Assembly: GCA_929200255.1 (NCBI GenBank) | Contig: CAKMYZ010000016.1 | Coordinates: forward strand, 29,403-93,402 | From: an uncultured Alphaproteobacteria bacterium | GTDB lineage: Bacteria; Pseudomonadota; Alphaproteobacteria; Rhodobacterales; Rhodobacteraceae | Direction: 5' to 3' | Length of the DNA stretch: 64,000 nt | In this document: one piece after another, positions 27,949 to 37,973 of the stretch | Position numbering within the stretch: position 1 is the stretch's first letter | Layout of the letters: each line of letters begins with the position of its first letter | Notes under the pieces: generated by a model | Database searches by the model: none | What the model saw: only the letters and a program-made list of their open reading frames with translations | Told to the model about the DNA's origin: nothing | Made by a program: the position numbers and the translations under genes

Positions 27949-28866
27949 TCAGGCAACAGCGTCCAGATCAGCCATGCTGATCCCTACGCCGGGCAGGCGT
28001 GCGGCGATCTTTGCATCACAATTCACCCAGCGCCATGCATCTGATAGATCAAAAAGTGCACGCAGCAGCTTGTTTGTCAGCGCATGCCCGGCCCGTGTCC
28101 CGGTGTAGCGGCCAAGGATCGGCGCACCGGCGGTGTACAAATCACCCAAAGCGTCCAGCATCTTGTGGCGCACAGCCTCATCCGCGTGGCGCAGCCCACC
28201 TGGTGTCAGGACCTCCGCGCCATCAACCACAACCGCATTGTTGATTGTCCCACCCAGGGCCAAGCCATTCGCACGCATCGCATCCACATCTGACGAGCGG
28301 CAGAAGGTGCGGCTGTCGCATAGCTCACGGACAAAGGCACCGTTCGCCATGTTCAATGTTTTATGCTGCTGGCCGATAGCCGTATCCGCAAAATCAATCG
28401 CAAAATCTATTTGCAGCGTGGTTGAAGGGCTCAGCTGAGCATGGGCTGGACCGTCAGAGACCGACACCTCTTTCAGCACCTCAATTGCGCGCAGTGGCGC
28501 AACCAACGGTCGCAACCCGGTTTCCACAATGCCGCGCACAAAGGCTGCCGCACTACCGTCCAGGATTGGAACCTCGGGTCCATCGATATCGATCAATGCG
28601 TTATGCACGCCACAGCCCGCCAGTGCGGCCATCAGATGTTCAATGGTTGAAACAGTCACACCATCGGCATTTATCAGGCGTGTGTTCAGCGGCGATACAG
28701 TCACGTCGTGCCACAAGGCCGCCAGCGCAGGGCGACCTGTCAAATCTGTCCTACGAAACACGATGCCTGCATTCGCAGCCGCTGGATGCACGACAATACG
28801 TACAGGCGACCCGGTATGCAGACCGGTTCCTTCAAAGACGACATCAGATTTCAGCGTTGTTTGCAC
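27949..28866 (-). CDS. lpxC: UDP-3-O-acyl-N-acetylglucosamine deacetylase
   Basis: A 305-residue zinc deacetylase, the committed step of lipid A synthesis. Zinc-site and catalytic regions are 'TIEHLMAALAGCGVHNALID' (His) and 'EAVRHKMLDALGDLYTAGAP' (His and Asp). A C-terminal His is in 'TRAGHALTNKLLRALF'. The start appears to be GTG at 28866, with a GGAAAA site upstream. It is separated from ftsZ by about 220 bp containing the ftsZ terminator, so it is probably transcribed from its own promoter. Confidence 0.96.
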   Translation of the reverse strand: MQTTLKSDVVFEGTGLHTGSPVRIVVHPAAANAGIVFRRTDLTGRPALAALWHDVTVSPLNTRLINADGVTVSTIEHLMAALAGCGVHNALIDIDGPEVPILDGSAAAFVRGIVETGLRPLVAPLRAIEVLKEVSVSDGPAHAQLSPSTTLQIDFAIDFADTAIGQQHKTLNMANGAFVRELCDSRTFCRSSDVDAMRANGLALGGTINNAVVVDGAEVLTPGGLRHADEAVRHKMLDALGDLYTAGAPILGRYTGTRAGHALTNKLLRALFDLSDAWRWVNCDAKIAARLPGVGISMADLDAVA

Positions 28867-29022
28867 GCAGGGTTTTCCGTGGTGTGGCGTTGTGTGAGCG
28901 TGCCATTCAACTAGGACGTCATCGTCTTGGGCTCAACTCACTCTTTGCAACCGTCTGAAACATGGGGTGGCAAAAATGAGGCAGGCATCTCGTACATGCC
29001 GCAGGCCCTTGTTTTAGAAATG

Positions 29023-29048
29023 AAAAAGGCCGCAGTGATGCGGCCTTT
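29023..29048 (-). terminator. Rho-independent terminator after ftsZ
   Basis: Read on the minus strand, AAAGGCCGCA - TCAC - TGCGGCCTTT forms a 10-bp stem followed by further Ts (TTTTT to 29023). It lies about 45 bp past the ftsZ stop and would end the division-gene transcript before lpxC. The 5' side also ends in A-rich sequence, so it could act weakly in the other direction. Confidence 0.85.
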
Positions 29049-29090
29049 CGATGTGATCTGATGTTGCGTCTCGTCTCTGATTGTTTCAGA

Positions 29091-30689
29091 TCAATTCGCC
29101 TGACGGCGCAGAAATGCCGGAATTTCGATCTTTTCCTGGTCTTCGTTCTGCTGTGGTTCCTGATGCAACGCTGTCACTTGCGGCTGTGTCCGGGCCGGTT
29201 GCTGTGGTGTTCCATCAGCCTGTGCACCGGTCATTCGGTTGATCAAAGAGTTGATCCCAAAGCGTGGCTTCTCCGCCTCAGCGGGGGCCACTGGTGCTGC
29301 CACCTGTGGTTGCTGCTGGGGCGCCTGATCACCCCCGGGAACCCGGTTCACTGCGGCTTGTAGCCGTGCCATCGCCTCGGGTGATGGTGTCCCCGGCGCA
29401 GACGCGGCCCGCGGTGCAACAAAATTATCAGCCTGTGTCAGATCAGGCTCTGGGCGGGGGGTATAGGCGGGCGGAGGCAGATCATCCGCAGCCGCTTGAG
29501 GTGCGGGCGCGGGTTGCTGATAAGCCGCAACAGCAGGTTGCGCAGGTGTTTCCATCTCCTCAAAGAGCGTGGGTTCTTGCGCGACTGGTGCTGGCGCAGC
29601 CGCCGGCGCTTCGGCCTGAGCAACACCAGCAGGTGCTTCGGCCACCTCTTCTGCAATTTCGGCGACAGGTGCCAATGGTGCCGCCATAGAGCGGCGAGGA
29701 ACCGGTGCTTCCATCTCGCGGGTTACAGCATCAATACCGGTTGCCACGACGGACACGCGCATCTTGCCGTCCATCGCTGTGTCCAGTGTCGAGCCCACGA
29801 TGATATTCGCGTCTCCATCGACCTTTTCACGGATCTTATTGGCAGCTTCATCAAGTTCGAACAGGGTCAGGTCATACCCACCGGTGATGTTAATCAGCAC
29901 GCCCTTGGCACCCTCGAGGGAAATCTCATCCAGAAGCGGGTTGGCGATCGCCTTCTCGGCGGCCTGGATGGCGCGGTCTTCACCTTCCGCCTCACCCGTC
30001 CCCATCATCGCTTTGCCCATCTCGTCCATCACAGCGCGAACATCGGCGAAGTCGAGGTTGATCAGGCCGGGACGGACCATCAGGTCGGTGACGCCTTTGA
30101 CACCCTGATAAAGGACGTCATCAGCCAATGCGAAGGCCTCGGTAAAGGTTGTGTTTTCGTTGGCCAGACGGAAGAGGTTCTGGTTTGGAATGATGATCAG
30201 CGTGTCGACAACTTTCTGAAGCGCTTCAACACCATCTTCGGCTTGCTTCATGCGTTTGGCGCCCTCGAACTGGAAGGGCTTGGTCACAACGCCAACAGTC
30301 AAAACGCCCAATTCGCGCGCAGCCTGCGCGATGATCGGCGCGGCCCCTGTCCCGGTGCCGCCACCCATACCAGCGGTGATGAAACACATGTGTGCGCCAG
30401 CAAGGTGGTCAACGATCTGTTCGATACTCTCTTCTGCGGCGGCGGCGCCAACCGTCGCCCGCGCGCCAGCACCCAGACCTTCGGTGACTTTCAATCCCAT
30501 CTGGATTTTGGCACCAGCACGCGACTGCTGCAGCGCCTGCGCGTCGGTGTTGGCGACCACAAATTCGGTGCCGTCAAGCGCCTGTTCGATCATGTTGTTA
30601 ACGGCGTTGCCGCCCGCACCACCAACACCAAATACCGTGATACGTGGTTTCAGCTCTTCATGCCCCGGAAGGGAGAGATTCAAAGTCAT
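29091..30689 (-). CDS. ftsZ: Cell division protein FtsZ
   Basis: A 532-residue tubulin-like GTPase that forms the division ring. The nucleotide signature is '[10 protein letters not shown]' and the T7 synergy loop is '[11 protein letters not shown]'. The core (about 1-320) is followed by a long Ala/Pro/Gln-rich linker of nearly 190 residues. The end is a conserved peptide, '[14 protein letters not shown]', which docks on FtsA and other partners. The linker is much longer than the roughly 50 residues of E. coli FtsZ, as is usual in alphaproteobacteria. About 180 bp before the start can hold a separate promoter. Confidence 0.98.
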   Translation of the reverse strand: MTLNLSLPGHEELKPRITVFGVGGAGGNAVNNMIEQALDGTEFVVANTDAQALQQSRAGAKIQMGLKVTEGLGAGARATVGAAAAEESIEQIVDHLAGAHMCFITAGMGGGTGTGAAPIIAQAARELGVLTVGVVTKPFQFEGAKRMKQAEDGVEALQKVVDTLIIIPNQNLFRLANENTTFTEAFALADDVLYQGVKGVTDLMVRPGLINLDFADVRAVMDEMGKAMMGTGEAEGEDRAIQAAEKAIANPLLDEISLEGAKGVLINITGGYDLTLFELDEAANKIREKVDGDANIIVGSTLDTAMDGKMRVSVVATGIDAVTREMEAPVPRRSMAAPLAPVAEIAEEVAEAPAGVAQAEAPAAAPAPVAQEPTLFEEMETPAQPAVAAYQQPAPAPQAAADDLPPPAYTPRPEPDLTQADNFVAPRAASAPGTPSPEAMARLQAAVNRVPGGDQAPQQQPQVAAPVAPAEAEKPRFGINSLINRMTGAQADGTPQQPARTQPQVTALHQEPQQNEDQEKIEIPAFLRRQAN

Positions 30690-30869
30690 AACTCGATCCG
30701 CCTGTTTTTTTTGAATTTGCCCGTGCCCCCGGGCGTTTACTGCTTATTACTCAGCACAATAACCAAGTGATGCCGAAAGGTCACGACAAAAACACAAAAT
30801 TTCTACCAAATCTGGACAAAATCTGCGCGTCGCCCGCCGGATTTCGACCGGTAGGCAAGATATTGCGCA

Positions 30870-32204
30870 TTACCAGTTGTCTTTAAACCATTTCACGGCC
30901 CGCTTCAGCGATCTGGCGGGGTAGCGATCGGCAGGGATTTCGAAATCCCACCACTCGTCCTGCGGGTTTGCAGCGAACAGGGTCAGCCCAACGGCGCTGG
31001 AAAATGCCGGACCAATTGCTGCCTGCGGCAAACCCTGAACCCGCAGTGGCCGGCCCAGACGAACCTGCTGGCCGAGGATCTTGCTGGCCAGCCCATCAAG
31101 GCCGGGAATCTGGCTGCTGCCACCCGTCAGAACGATCTGCTGGCTGGGCAAATGTTCAAAGCCCGCCGCATCCAGCCGCGCACGCACCTCTTCGAGAATT
31201 TCTTCCACGCGCGGCCGCATGATGCCGATCAACTCGGCCCGGCTGACCGTGCGTCGATCATGTTCCCAATCGCCGGTATCACCGCCAATTTCAATCATCT
31301 CGCGATCGTCCATACCTGTGGCCACGACGCCGCCGTAGAATGTCTTGATCCGCTCCGCTGTCGCGGCAGGGATTTGCAGACCCATCGAGATATCTGAGGT
31401 AATATGCTCACCGCCCATGCGCACGGAATCCGCATAGATCATGTGCTTTTTCATAAAGACGGACAGCCCGGTCGAGCCACCCCCCAGATCGATACAGGCC
31501 GCGCCCAATTCCTGCTCGTCCTCGACAAGCGTGGACATGCCAGACACATAGGCCGAGGACGCTATCCCGGCGAGTTCCAGATCGCAGCGTTTAATGCAGT
31601 AAAATATGTTCTGCACCGCCGTCGCGTCGACGGTCAGCATATGCATATCGGTGGTCAGCGTATTGCCTATCTGGCCGCGTGGATCGGCAAGACCAGAGCG
31701 ATGATCGAGTGCGAAATTCACCGGCTGTGCGTGCAACACTTCACGATCCATACCGTAATCGGGCACATCACAGGATGCCATCACCTGACTGATGTCCTGC
31801 TCGGAAACCAAACCACCGCTGACGTCCAATGATCCATCCAGGCCGTACGACCGGGGTCGCGCACCTGACAGGCAGGCAATGACGTGATCAACACGCACAT
31901 TGGCCATTTTCTGCGCGGCCTGAACGGCGGTCCGAATGGCCCGCTCTGTTTCCTGCATCGCGTCGACCTCACCAAAACGCACGCCGCGTGACCGGGTTGT
32001 GGCCGCGCCAATCACACGGAACTGCGATTGTCCCGCCATGGAGCCGACACCATCGGTGCTGCGGAACTGCTCGGGGCCATCAAAGCGCAGGATGAGGCAA
32101 GCGATCTTGGATGTGCCCACGTCCAGAATGGCGACAACACCCCGCTGCATCGCGGCCTTGCGCATTTGCCGCATCGTTCTTTGGCTATCGTATACGTCGC
32201 CCAT
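30870..32204 (-). CDS. ftsA: Cell division protein FtsA
   Basis: A 444-residue actin-fold ATPase that links FtsZ to the membrane. Actin-family motifs are 'VAILDVGTSKIACLILR' (phosphate 1), 'AACIDLGGGSTGLSVF' (phosphate 2) and 'QIVLTGGSSQIPGLD' (adenosine). The C-terminal segment 'SLKRAVKWFKDNW' is an amphipathic helix of the membrane-targeting type. Its ATG overlaps the ftsQ stop by one base, so expression should be coupled. Confidence 0.97.
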   Translation of the reverse strand: MGDVYDSQRTMRQMRKAAMQRGVVAILDVGTSKIACLILRFDGPEQFRSTDGVGSMAGQSQFRVIGAATTRSRGVRFGEVDAMQETERAIRTAVQAAQKMANVRVDHVIACLSGARPRSYGLDGSLDVSGGLVSEQDISQVMASCDVPDYGMDREVLHAQPVNFALDHRSGLADPRGQIGNTLTTDMHMLTVDATAVQNIFYCIKRCDLELAGIASSAYVSGMSTLVEDEQELGAACIDLGGGSTGLSVFMKKHMIYADSVRMGGEHITSDISMGLQIPAATAERIKTFYGGVVATGMDDREMIEIGGDTGDWEHDRRTVSRAELIGIMRPRVEEILEEVRARLDAAGFEHLPSQQIVLTGGSSQIPGLDGLASKILGQQVRLGRPLRVQGLPQAAIGPAFSSAVGLTLFAANPQDEWWDFEIPADRYPARSLKRAVKWFKDNW

Positions 32205-33109
32205 CAGTTTCTTGCCCCATCATCAGTATCAATTTGAACATTCACACGGCGCAGCGCCGCTGCGGCCTCTTCATTCATGCGCAAAGTCGGACGGCCCACG
32301 TTGCGCATATCCACAACGGCCACGTCCCGGTTCAGCATGTCCTGCGCATCATTCAGCGCGATCACCCGGTCCAATGCGGAGACTGCTGCGTCGGCGGGCA
32401 GCAAGATGCGCTGATCGCGGTCCAACACCATATCCCAACGCCGTTCGCCCATGCGGACCAGCCCGCGCACCCGATCCAGCAACGGCCCCGCGGCGGCAAA
32501 AAGTGCCAGCGCTTCGCCAATATGTTCCTCAGCGCCATCGCCAGCGATCAACGGCAGATCCAGCCGATCCGCGCGGAACCCGACAACACCCGACTGCACG
32601 CCACCCGCATCAATCAGGCGCAACACAGCGTCATCACGCCACAGCGCCACCGCGACGCGTGGGGTCAGCGCAACCTCAAGCGTCCCCGCCTGCCCCACAC
32701 GCACGCTAGCCGATTGGATTGGGTCAAGCGCCTCAATCTGCGCGCGGATGGCTTCAAGGTCGAGATCGAATGAGGACACCGGAAACTCTGACGGCAACAA
32801 AGGCGCAACCTGCGCGACAATGGCGAACTCTGCCCCGGAAATATTCATCGTCTGCACCATGAATTGCGGGCGCTGCTGAAAGCTTTGCTTGGTCTCTTCG
32901 ATGGTCATGGCAAGCTGTGACCGATTGGCAGGTTTGGAGTACCAGGACCCGGCAATCGTCAGGATCAGGAGGATCGGCACGCCAATCCGCACGCTGGCGC
33001 GAAAACCGGGCGTCAGCATCAGCCGTTGATAGCGGTAGCCCAGCCGCGACGGTGCCGGATCACGTGGGGTGTTGTCGGGCTTGGGGCTGCGGCGGATCAA
33101 CGATCGCAT
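32204..33109 (-). CDS. ftsQ: Cell division protein FtsQ
   Basis: The protein is 301 residues from the ATG at 33109. It is a bitopic inner-membrane divisome protein: basic cytoplasmic N-terminus, one helix ('IGVPILLILTIAGSWYS'), then a periplasmic POTRA domain ('FMVQTMNISGAEFAIVAQVAP') and the beta domain. It bridges early and late divisome proteins. It overlaps the end of ddl by 13 bp in another frame. Confidence 0.93.
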   Translation of the reverse strand: MRSLIRRSPKPDNTPRDPAPSRLGYRYQRLMLTPGFRASVRIGVPILLILTIAGSWYSKPANRSQLAMTIEETKQSFQQRPQFMVQTMNISGAEFAIVAQVAPLLPSEFPVSSFDLDLEAIRAQIEALDPIQSASVRVGQAGTLEVALTPRVAVALWRDDAVLRLIDAGGVQSGVVGFRADRLDLPLIAGDGAEEHIGEALALFAAAGPLLDRVRGLVRMGERRWDMVLDRDQRILLPADAAVSALDRVIALNDAQDMLNRDVAVVDMRNVGRPTLRMNEEAAAALRRVNVQIDTDDGARN

Positions 33110-34011
33110 GATGCGTCCTCCACCATCCAGCGGCACAGCTGCGGGAATGTGACGCCCACATGTGCTGCCTGTTCAGGGGTCAGCGACGTGGGCGTCATGC
33201 CGGGCTGGGTATTGGTTTCAAGCAGGATCAAACCATCAAGGCCGCGTGTTTCATCCCAACGGAAGTCCGTGCGTGACACGCCGCGGCACCCCAAGGCCTG
33301 ATGCGCACGCAAGGCGTATTCCATACAGGCATCAAAAATCTCTTGCGGCACATCGGCTGGCAGTTCGTGGCGCGACCCGCCCGGCGCATATTTTGCGTGG
33401 TAATCGTACCAGCCATCTGTGATGATATCGGTCACCGTCAGGGCACGATCACCCATCACCGTGGTGGTCAACTCACGCCCCGGCGCGAAGGCTTCGACCA
33501 TGACCTGCTCCGGCATATCATCGGCCAGCTGCGGCGGACCATTCGCATCCTCGTGAACAATGTAGATCCCGACACTGGAACCTTCGTTGAAGGGCTTCAC
33601 GACATAGGGCGGCGGCATCACATGTGCGGCGCGCACAGCATCGGCAGAGGCCAAAATGCTGTCCACAACGGGCAGACCAACTTTGCGATAGGCGTCTTTG
33701 GTGCGCTGTTTGTCGAGGGTCAGAGCAGAGGCAAGAATACCGGAGTGCGTGTAAGGGATCCGCAGCCATTCGAGCAGGCCCTGAATGGCCCCATCCTCGC
33801 CCCAGCGCCCGTGCAATGCGTTAAAGACAACATCAGGCGAAATTTCTTGCAGGCGCGCAGCAACATCGGGGCCTGCATCGACCTCGATCACATCACATGC
33901 TGCGTCCCGTAAAGCCGCCGCACATTCACGACCCGAGCTGAGCGAGACTTCGCGTTCAGCCGATGGGCCGCCCATGAGGACAACAACTTTCGGGTTTGTC
34001 CTGCTCGACAT
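33097..34011 (-). CDS. ddl: D-alanine--D-alanine ligase
   Basis: A 304-residue ATP-grasp enzyme making the D-Ala-D-Ala dipeptide for MurF. Family segments are 'VVLMGGPSAEREVSLSSG', 'VFNALHGRWGEDGAIQGLLE', 'FNEGSSVGIYIV', 'GCRGVSRTDFRWDE' and 'LLETNTQPGMTPTSL'. The length fits the DdlB class found in dcw clusters. An 80-bp gap separates it from murB. Confidence 0.96.
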   Translation of the reverse strand: MSSRTNPKVVVLMGGPSAEREVSLSSGRECAAALRDAACDVIEVDAGPDVAARLQEISPDVVFNALHGRWGEDGAIQGLLEWLRIPYTHSGILASALTLDKQRTKDAYRKVGLPVVDSILASADAVRAAHVMPPPYVVKPFNEGSSVGIYIVHEDANGPPQLADDMPEQVMVEAFAPGRELTTTVMGDRALTVTDIITDGWYDYHAKYAPGGSRHELPADVPQEIFDACMEYALRAHQALGCRGVSRTDFRWDETRGLDGLILLETNTQPGMTPTSLTPEQAAHVGVTFPQLCRWMVEDASCDR

Positions 34012-34091
34012 ACCCTACCGCCTTATTCGCAGGTCTTTCGCGACCTGTCGTTTGTTTTGGCCCTTGCCTTGGGCCGTGGCCTTATGGCCTC

Positions 34092-35045
34092 TTATTTTGC
34101 AGTATCTTCATCCTTTCGGACACCGACCCGCATAATTTCCCATTGTAGCTCAATCCCTTGGGAATCGTAAACCTTTTTCCGCACCTCTTCGCCCAAATCC
34201 TCAAGGTCGGCTGCGGTTGCACCACCGGCATTTGTCAGGAAGTTCGAATGCTTGGTATTCATCACCGCCCCGCCCTTGGTGGCACCACGCATCCCAGTGT
34301 TGTCGATCACCTTCCAGGCCTTGAGGTCATGCACATCATCTGCCCGCCCGGTCGAGGAAAAACCAGCCGGATTGCGGAACGTCGATCCAGCAGTGCGGTC
34401 TTTGGTCGGTTGGGTTTCATCACGCTTGCACAACTGATCTTCCATGCGCGCTTTCAGGGCTTCCGGGTCTGCTTTGGGTGCAACAAACCGGGCAGCGACA
34501 ATCACCGCCCCATCGGGCAACTGACTGCTGCGATAGGCTAAATTGAGGCTGTCGCGCTCCAGTTCCGCCACGGTGCCATCGCGCAGAACAACCGTCACCG
34601 ATTGCAGGACGTCGGCAACATAGGTGCCATAACAGCCCGCGTTCATGCACACCGCACCCCCAACCGTGCCGGGGATCGTGCGCAGGAATGTCAGATCAAA
34701 ACCCGCATCTGCGGCTTTGCGCGCCACATGCGCATCAAGGGCTGCGGCACCGGCAACGGTGCTGCCTTCTTCGACGGAAATTGCGTTGAAGCCGCGCCCC
34801 AAGCGGATCACAACGCCGGGAATGCCGCCGTCACGGACAATCAGGTTGCTGCCGACGCCCATGGGGAACACCGGTACCGCCGGATCAAGTGCGGCCAGAA
34901 ACGCCGCGAGGTCATCGAGATCAGCCGGTTGAAACAGGACCTCAGCCGGGCCACCAACCCGCATCCACGTCAGATCAGCCAGCGCGCGATGCGCGGTCAG
35001 TGTCCCGCGGACCGTCGGAAGGTCAGGCAAGTTTTTGTTCATCAC
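34092..35045 (-). CDS. murB: UDP-N-acetylenolpyruvoylglucosamine reductase
   Basis: A 317-residue flavoenzyme that reduces the enolpyruvyl group to make UDP-MurNAc. The FAD-binding segment is '[17 protein letters not shown]', and '[15 protein letters not shown]' follows. The active-site serine is in '[14 protein letters not shown]', with a catalytic Glu region near the C-terminus ('[21 protein letters not shown]'). Two ATGs lie in tandem at the start (35045 and 35042). The start overlaps a possible 55-codon frame. Confidence 0.96.
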   Translation of the reverse strand: MMNKNLPDLPTVRGTLTAHRALADLTWMRVGGPAEVLFQPADLDDLAAFLAALDPAVPVFPMGVGSNLIVRDGGIPGVVIRLGRGFNAISVEEGSTVAGAAALDAHVARKAADAGFDLTFLRTIPGTVGGAVCMNAGCYGTYVADVLQSVTVVLRDGTVAELERDSLNLAYRSSQLPDGAVIVAARFVAPKADPEALKARMEDQLCKRDETQPTKDRTAGSTFRNPAGFSSTGRADDVHDLKAWKVIDNTGMRGATKGGAVMNTKHSNFLTNAGGATAADLEDLGEEVRKKVYDSQGIELQWEIMRVGVRKDEDTAK

Positions 35046-35190
35046 GCTTTGTCCATCCTACGATGCTGCCAACAAGGCCACCCACAGCGACAGGGGGCTG
35101 ATGCCTATTCGGCCAGCACATACCCCAAGCCGTCCCATTCGGTCGAGGCCTCAACGCCAAAAGCCCCCCGATGATGATCGCCTGTTCCAC
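35023..35190 (-). CDS. Possible 55-residue small protein between DUF2484 and murB
   Basis: A frame from GTG at 35190 to TGA at 35023-35025. In its favour, a perfect AGGAGGT lies 5 bases before the GTG and the gap to the DUF2484 stop is only 3 bases, as for other gene joints here. Against it, it runs 23 bp into murB, contains no recognised domain and has unusual Trp/Pro content. The hydrophobic ends ('[12 protein letters not shown]', '[13 protein letters not shown]') suggest a tiny membrane peptide if real. Confidence 0.3.
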   Translation of the reverse strand: MEQAIIIGGLLALRPRPNGTAWGMCWPNRHQPPVAVGGLVGSIVGWTKRDEQKLA

Positions 35191-35193
35191 GGC

Positions 35194-35457
35194 CTACCTC
35201 CTGCGGTTTCCCTTGATCCGTTGCCAAAGAAAGTAAACCGGCCAGCGCAAAACCGACACACCAGCAATCAGACCAAGCGTGCCGTAGATCAAACCATGTT
35301 CCCATGTAATCCAGATCAGCAGCGGGACTCCGATCGCCATCAAAATGTAGGCGCGCCGCCAATGGTTATCCGTCGATGGAATTGCGGCAAGCACAAAAGC
35401 CAGCACAACCCAAAGTCCAATCAGGATGGCCGGATCAGATAGAAACGCCAACACCAC
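35194..35457 (-). CDS. DUF2484 family small membrane protein
   Basis: An 87-residue protein with three hydrophobic helices ('ILIGLWVVLAFVLAAIP', 'AYILMAIGVPLLIWITWEHG', 'YGTLGLIAGVSVLRWPVYFL') and a basic tail. This matches the DUF2484 family, which in Rhodobacterales is found between murC and murB. Function is unknown. It starts at GTG three bases after the murC stop, so it is firmly within the murein operon. A role in envelope assembly is a guess from position only. Confidence 0.8.
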   Translation of the reverse strand: MVLAFLSDPAILIGLWVVLAFVLAAIPSTDNHWRRAYILMAIGVPLLIWITWEHGLIYGTLGLIAGVSVLRWPVYFLWQRIKGNRRR

Positions 35458-35460
35458 AGG

Positions 35461-36879
35461 TTACTTGGTCAGACGTGCGGGCAGTGCATTGGCCCAGGCA
35501 CTGATCGTACCAGCCCCAAGACACACAACCATATCACCCGGTTTGGCCTGCTCGCGCACCAGCCGTTCCAGATCACCCTCTGATTCAACGGTGCGCGCAT
35601 GACGGTGCCCGTGCCGGATCAACCCCGCAACCAGATCAGTATGGCTGGCACCGGCAATCGGTTCTTCTCCAGCGGCAAAAACCTGGGCAATACCGATGAC
35701 GTCAGCATCATTGAAGCACGCACAAAATTCATCAAAATGATGCGACAGGCGGGTGTACCGGTGGGGCTGATGCACTGCGATGATCCGCCCTTCGGTTGCT
35801 TGCCGCGCTGCCTTGAGCACGGCTGCAATTTCAACCGGGTGGTGGCCATAGTCGTCGATGATGGTCACACCATCCACCTCACCCACCTTGGTAAAGCGGC
35901 GGTTCACGCCTTTGAAACCCTTTAGGGCCGCGCGGATTTCATCCTTTTTCATCCCCAAATGACGGGCCACAGCAACAGCAGACAATGCGTTTGACACGTT
36001 GTGGTCCCCCGGCATCGGCAGTTCGCACGCTTCAATCACAGCACCCTCGGCCTGAAGCGCGACATCAAAATGCGCCACACCTGCCTTGTAGGTCAGGTTG
36101 GTCGCCCGAATGTCCGCTTGGGCATTGAAACCATAGGTCGCCACGCGTCGATCCGTGATCTTGCCCACCAGCGATTGCACGTCCGGATCATCTGTGCAGC
36201 AAACGGCCAGCCCGTAAAACGGGATATTCGACACAAAATCGTAGAACCCTTTGTGCAACGCCTCTTCCGTCCCCCAATGCTCCATATGTTCAGGGTCAAT
36301 ATTGGTCACAATCGCAATCGTCGCAGGCAAGCGGTTAAAGGTGCCGTCGCTTTCGTCCGCCTCGACCACCATCCATTCGCCCTGCCCCATGCGCGCGTTG
36401 GAGCCGTAGGCGTGAATGATCCCGCCATTGATCACGGTCGGGTCAATACCGCCTTCGTCCAGCAAAGCGGCAACCATCGTTGTTGTGGTTGTCTTGCCAT
36501 GCGTGCCAGCAACGGCAACGTTTGATTTCAGACGCATCAGCTCGGCCAGCATCTCGGCCCGGCGCACCACAGGCAGACCGCGCGCGCGCGCTTCATCCAG
36601 TTCAGGATTACCGGGTTTGATCGCCGAAGAGATCACGATCACCTCTGCCCCGTCGAGGTTATCGGCCCGTTGCCCTTCAAAGATAATCGCGCCCAGTGAT
36701 TTCAGGCGATCTGTGATTTTGGACGCCTTCAGGTCTGACCCCTGCACCGTATAGCCATGATTCAAAAGCACCTCGGCAATACCCGACATGCCGATACCGC
36801 CAATGCCCACAAAATGGATCGGGCCCACATCAAGGGGCAGTTTTGTTGCTGCATTCATAGCCGGGCTCCCATCCATCAT
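35461..36879 (-). CDS. murC: UDP-N-acetylmuramate--L-alanine ligase
   Basis: The 472-residue first amino-acid ligase of the murein precursor pathway. The N-terminal Rossmann motif is '[18 protein letters not shown]', and the ATP site is '[18 protein letters not shown]'. Mur-ligase text follows in '[11 protein letters not shown]' and '[15 protein letters not shown]'. The ATG at 36879 overlaps the murG stop as ATGA, which favours it over the ATG at 36858. Confidence 0.97.
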   Translation of the reverse strand: MMDGSPAMNAATKLPLDVGPIHFVGIGGIGMSGIAEVLLNHGYTVQGSDLKASKITDRLKSLGAIIFEGQRADNLDGAEVIVISSAIKPGNPELDEARARGLPVVRRAEMLAELMRLKSNVAVAGTHGKTTTTTMVAALLDEGGIDPTVINGGIIHAYGSNARMGQGEWMVVEADESDGTFNRLPATIAIVTNIDPEHMEHWGTEEALHKGFYDFVSNIPFYGLAVCCTDDPDVQSLVGKITDRRVATYGFNAQADIRATNLTYKAGVAHFDVALQAEGAVIEACELPMPGDHNVSNALSAVAVARHLGMKKDEIRAALKGFKGVNRRFTKVGEVDGVTIIDDYGHHPVEIAAVLKAARQATEGRIIAVHQPHRYTRLSHHFDEFCACFNDADVIGIAQVFAAGEEPIAGASHTDLVAGLIRHGHRHARTVESEGDLERLVREQAKPGDMVVCLGAGTISAWANALPARLTK

Positions 36880-37973
36880 GTCTTGCCTGCCTCTGCCAGA
36901 TCTTCAACCATCTGCACAAGACGGGTTGTTGCGTCGGGCACGCCGCAGGCCGCTGCGGCAACAGCCATTTGTAGCATGCCTCGCTCATCCGAAAGCAATG
37001 TGGTCAGTTTGTCGGTCAAAGGTTGTACGTCAAATTCATCCTCTGGCATCAAAACCGCCGCACCCGCCTCGACCAGTTGTCGCGCGTTCGCTGTCTGCTC
37101 ATCGCGCACGGCGGCGGCAAAGGGCACCCAGATCGCTGGGCGGCCAATTATACTGACGTCCGCCACGGTGGACGCCCCAGCGCGTGAAATCACAAGCTGC
37201 GCATCCGCCATCCGACGCGGCACGTCATCAAAGAACGTCCGCACCTCGGCCGAAATCATTTCGTTTTCATAGTAGGCCGTCACCCGGTCCACATCCTCGG
37301 GACGCGCCTGATGGCTAACCCGGATATTGCGGCGAATATTTTCTGGTAAGGCTGCAATCGCTGGCGGAACGACATCGGACATGACCCGCGCGCCTTGTGA
37401 TCCACCCATGACCAACAGCGACATCGGGTAGTCACCGGGCGGAATATAGGGGGATCCTGCATGCTCTAAAATCGCCGCCCGCACCGGATTGCCAGTATGC
37501 GCACCCTCCACGCCGCCGGGCAATTCGGTGGGCCACGTACCGCAGGCGATCTGGTCAACACGTTTGGCAAACAGTTGGTTCACGCGGCCCAGCACGCCGT
37601 TTTGTTCATGGATCATACGTGGGACACGCAGCGCCCAGGCCGCCGCCATCGCCGGGATCGCGGGATAACCCCCAAAGCCCACCACAACCGTTGGGCGCTC
37701 GCGCAGCATCCGCCATTTGGCAGCACCGATCCCGCCCAGAATGCGAAACGGTACACTTAACTTTTGGGCTAGCCCACCGCGGGCAAAGGTGGCGCTGCCA
37801 ACTACATTGACCTCAACCGCATCAGGAAAGCCGCCAGTATAGCGCGCGCCACGGGCATCTGTGGACAGGCGCACGCGCCAGCCTTTTTCCAGCATCGCCT
37901 CGGCCAGTGCTTGGGCAGGGAACATATGCCCGCCCGTGCCGCCAGCTGCGATGATCAGCAGCGGCGCGCTCAT
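36876..37973 (-). CDS. murG: UDP-GlcNAc transferase MurG (lipid II synthesis)
   Basis: A 365-residue GT-B glycosyltransferase at the inner face of the cytoplasmic membrane; it adds GlcNAc to lipid I. Glycine-rich loops are '[20 protein letters not shown]' and '[14 protein letters not shown]', and the nucleotide-binding region is '[13 protein letters not shown]'. It overlaps both neighbours (ftsW and murC) by 4 bp, consistent with translational coupling. Confidence 0.97.
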   Translation of the reverse strand: MSAPLLIIAAGGTGGHMFPAQALAEAMLEKGWRVRLSTDARGARYTGGFPDAVEVNVVGSATFARGGLAQKLSVPFRILGGIGAAKWRMLRERPTVVVGFGGYPAIPAMAAAWALRVPRMIHEQNGVLGRVNQLFAKRVDQIACGTWPTELPGGVEGAHTGNPVRAAILEHAGSPYIPPGDYPMSLLVMGGSQGARVMSDVVPPAIAALPENIRRNIRVSHQARPEDVDRVTAYYENEMISAEVRTFFDDVPRRMADAQLVISRAGASTVADVSIIGRPAIWVPFAAAVRDEQTANARQLVEAGAAVLMPEDEFDVQPLTDKLTTLLSDERGMLQMAVAAAACGVPDATTRLVQMVEDLAEAGKT

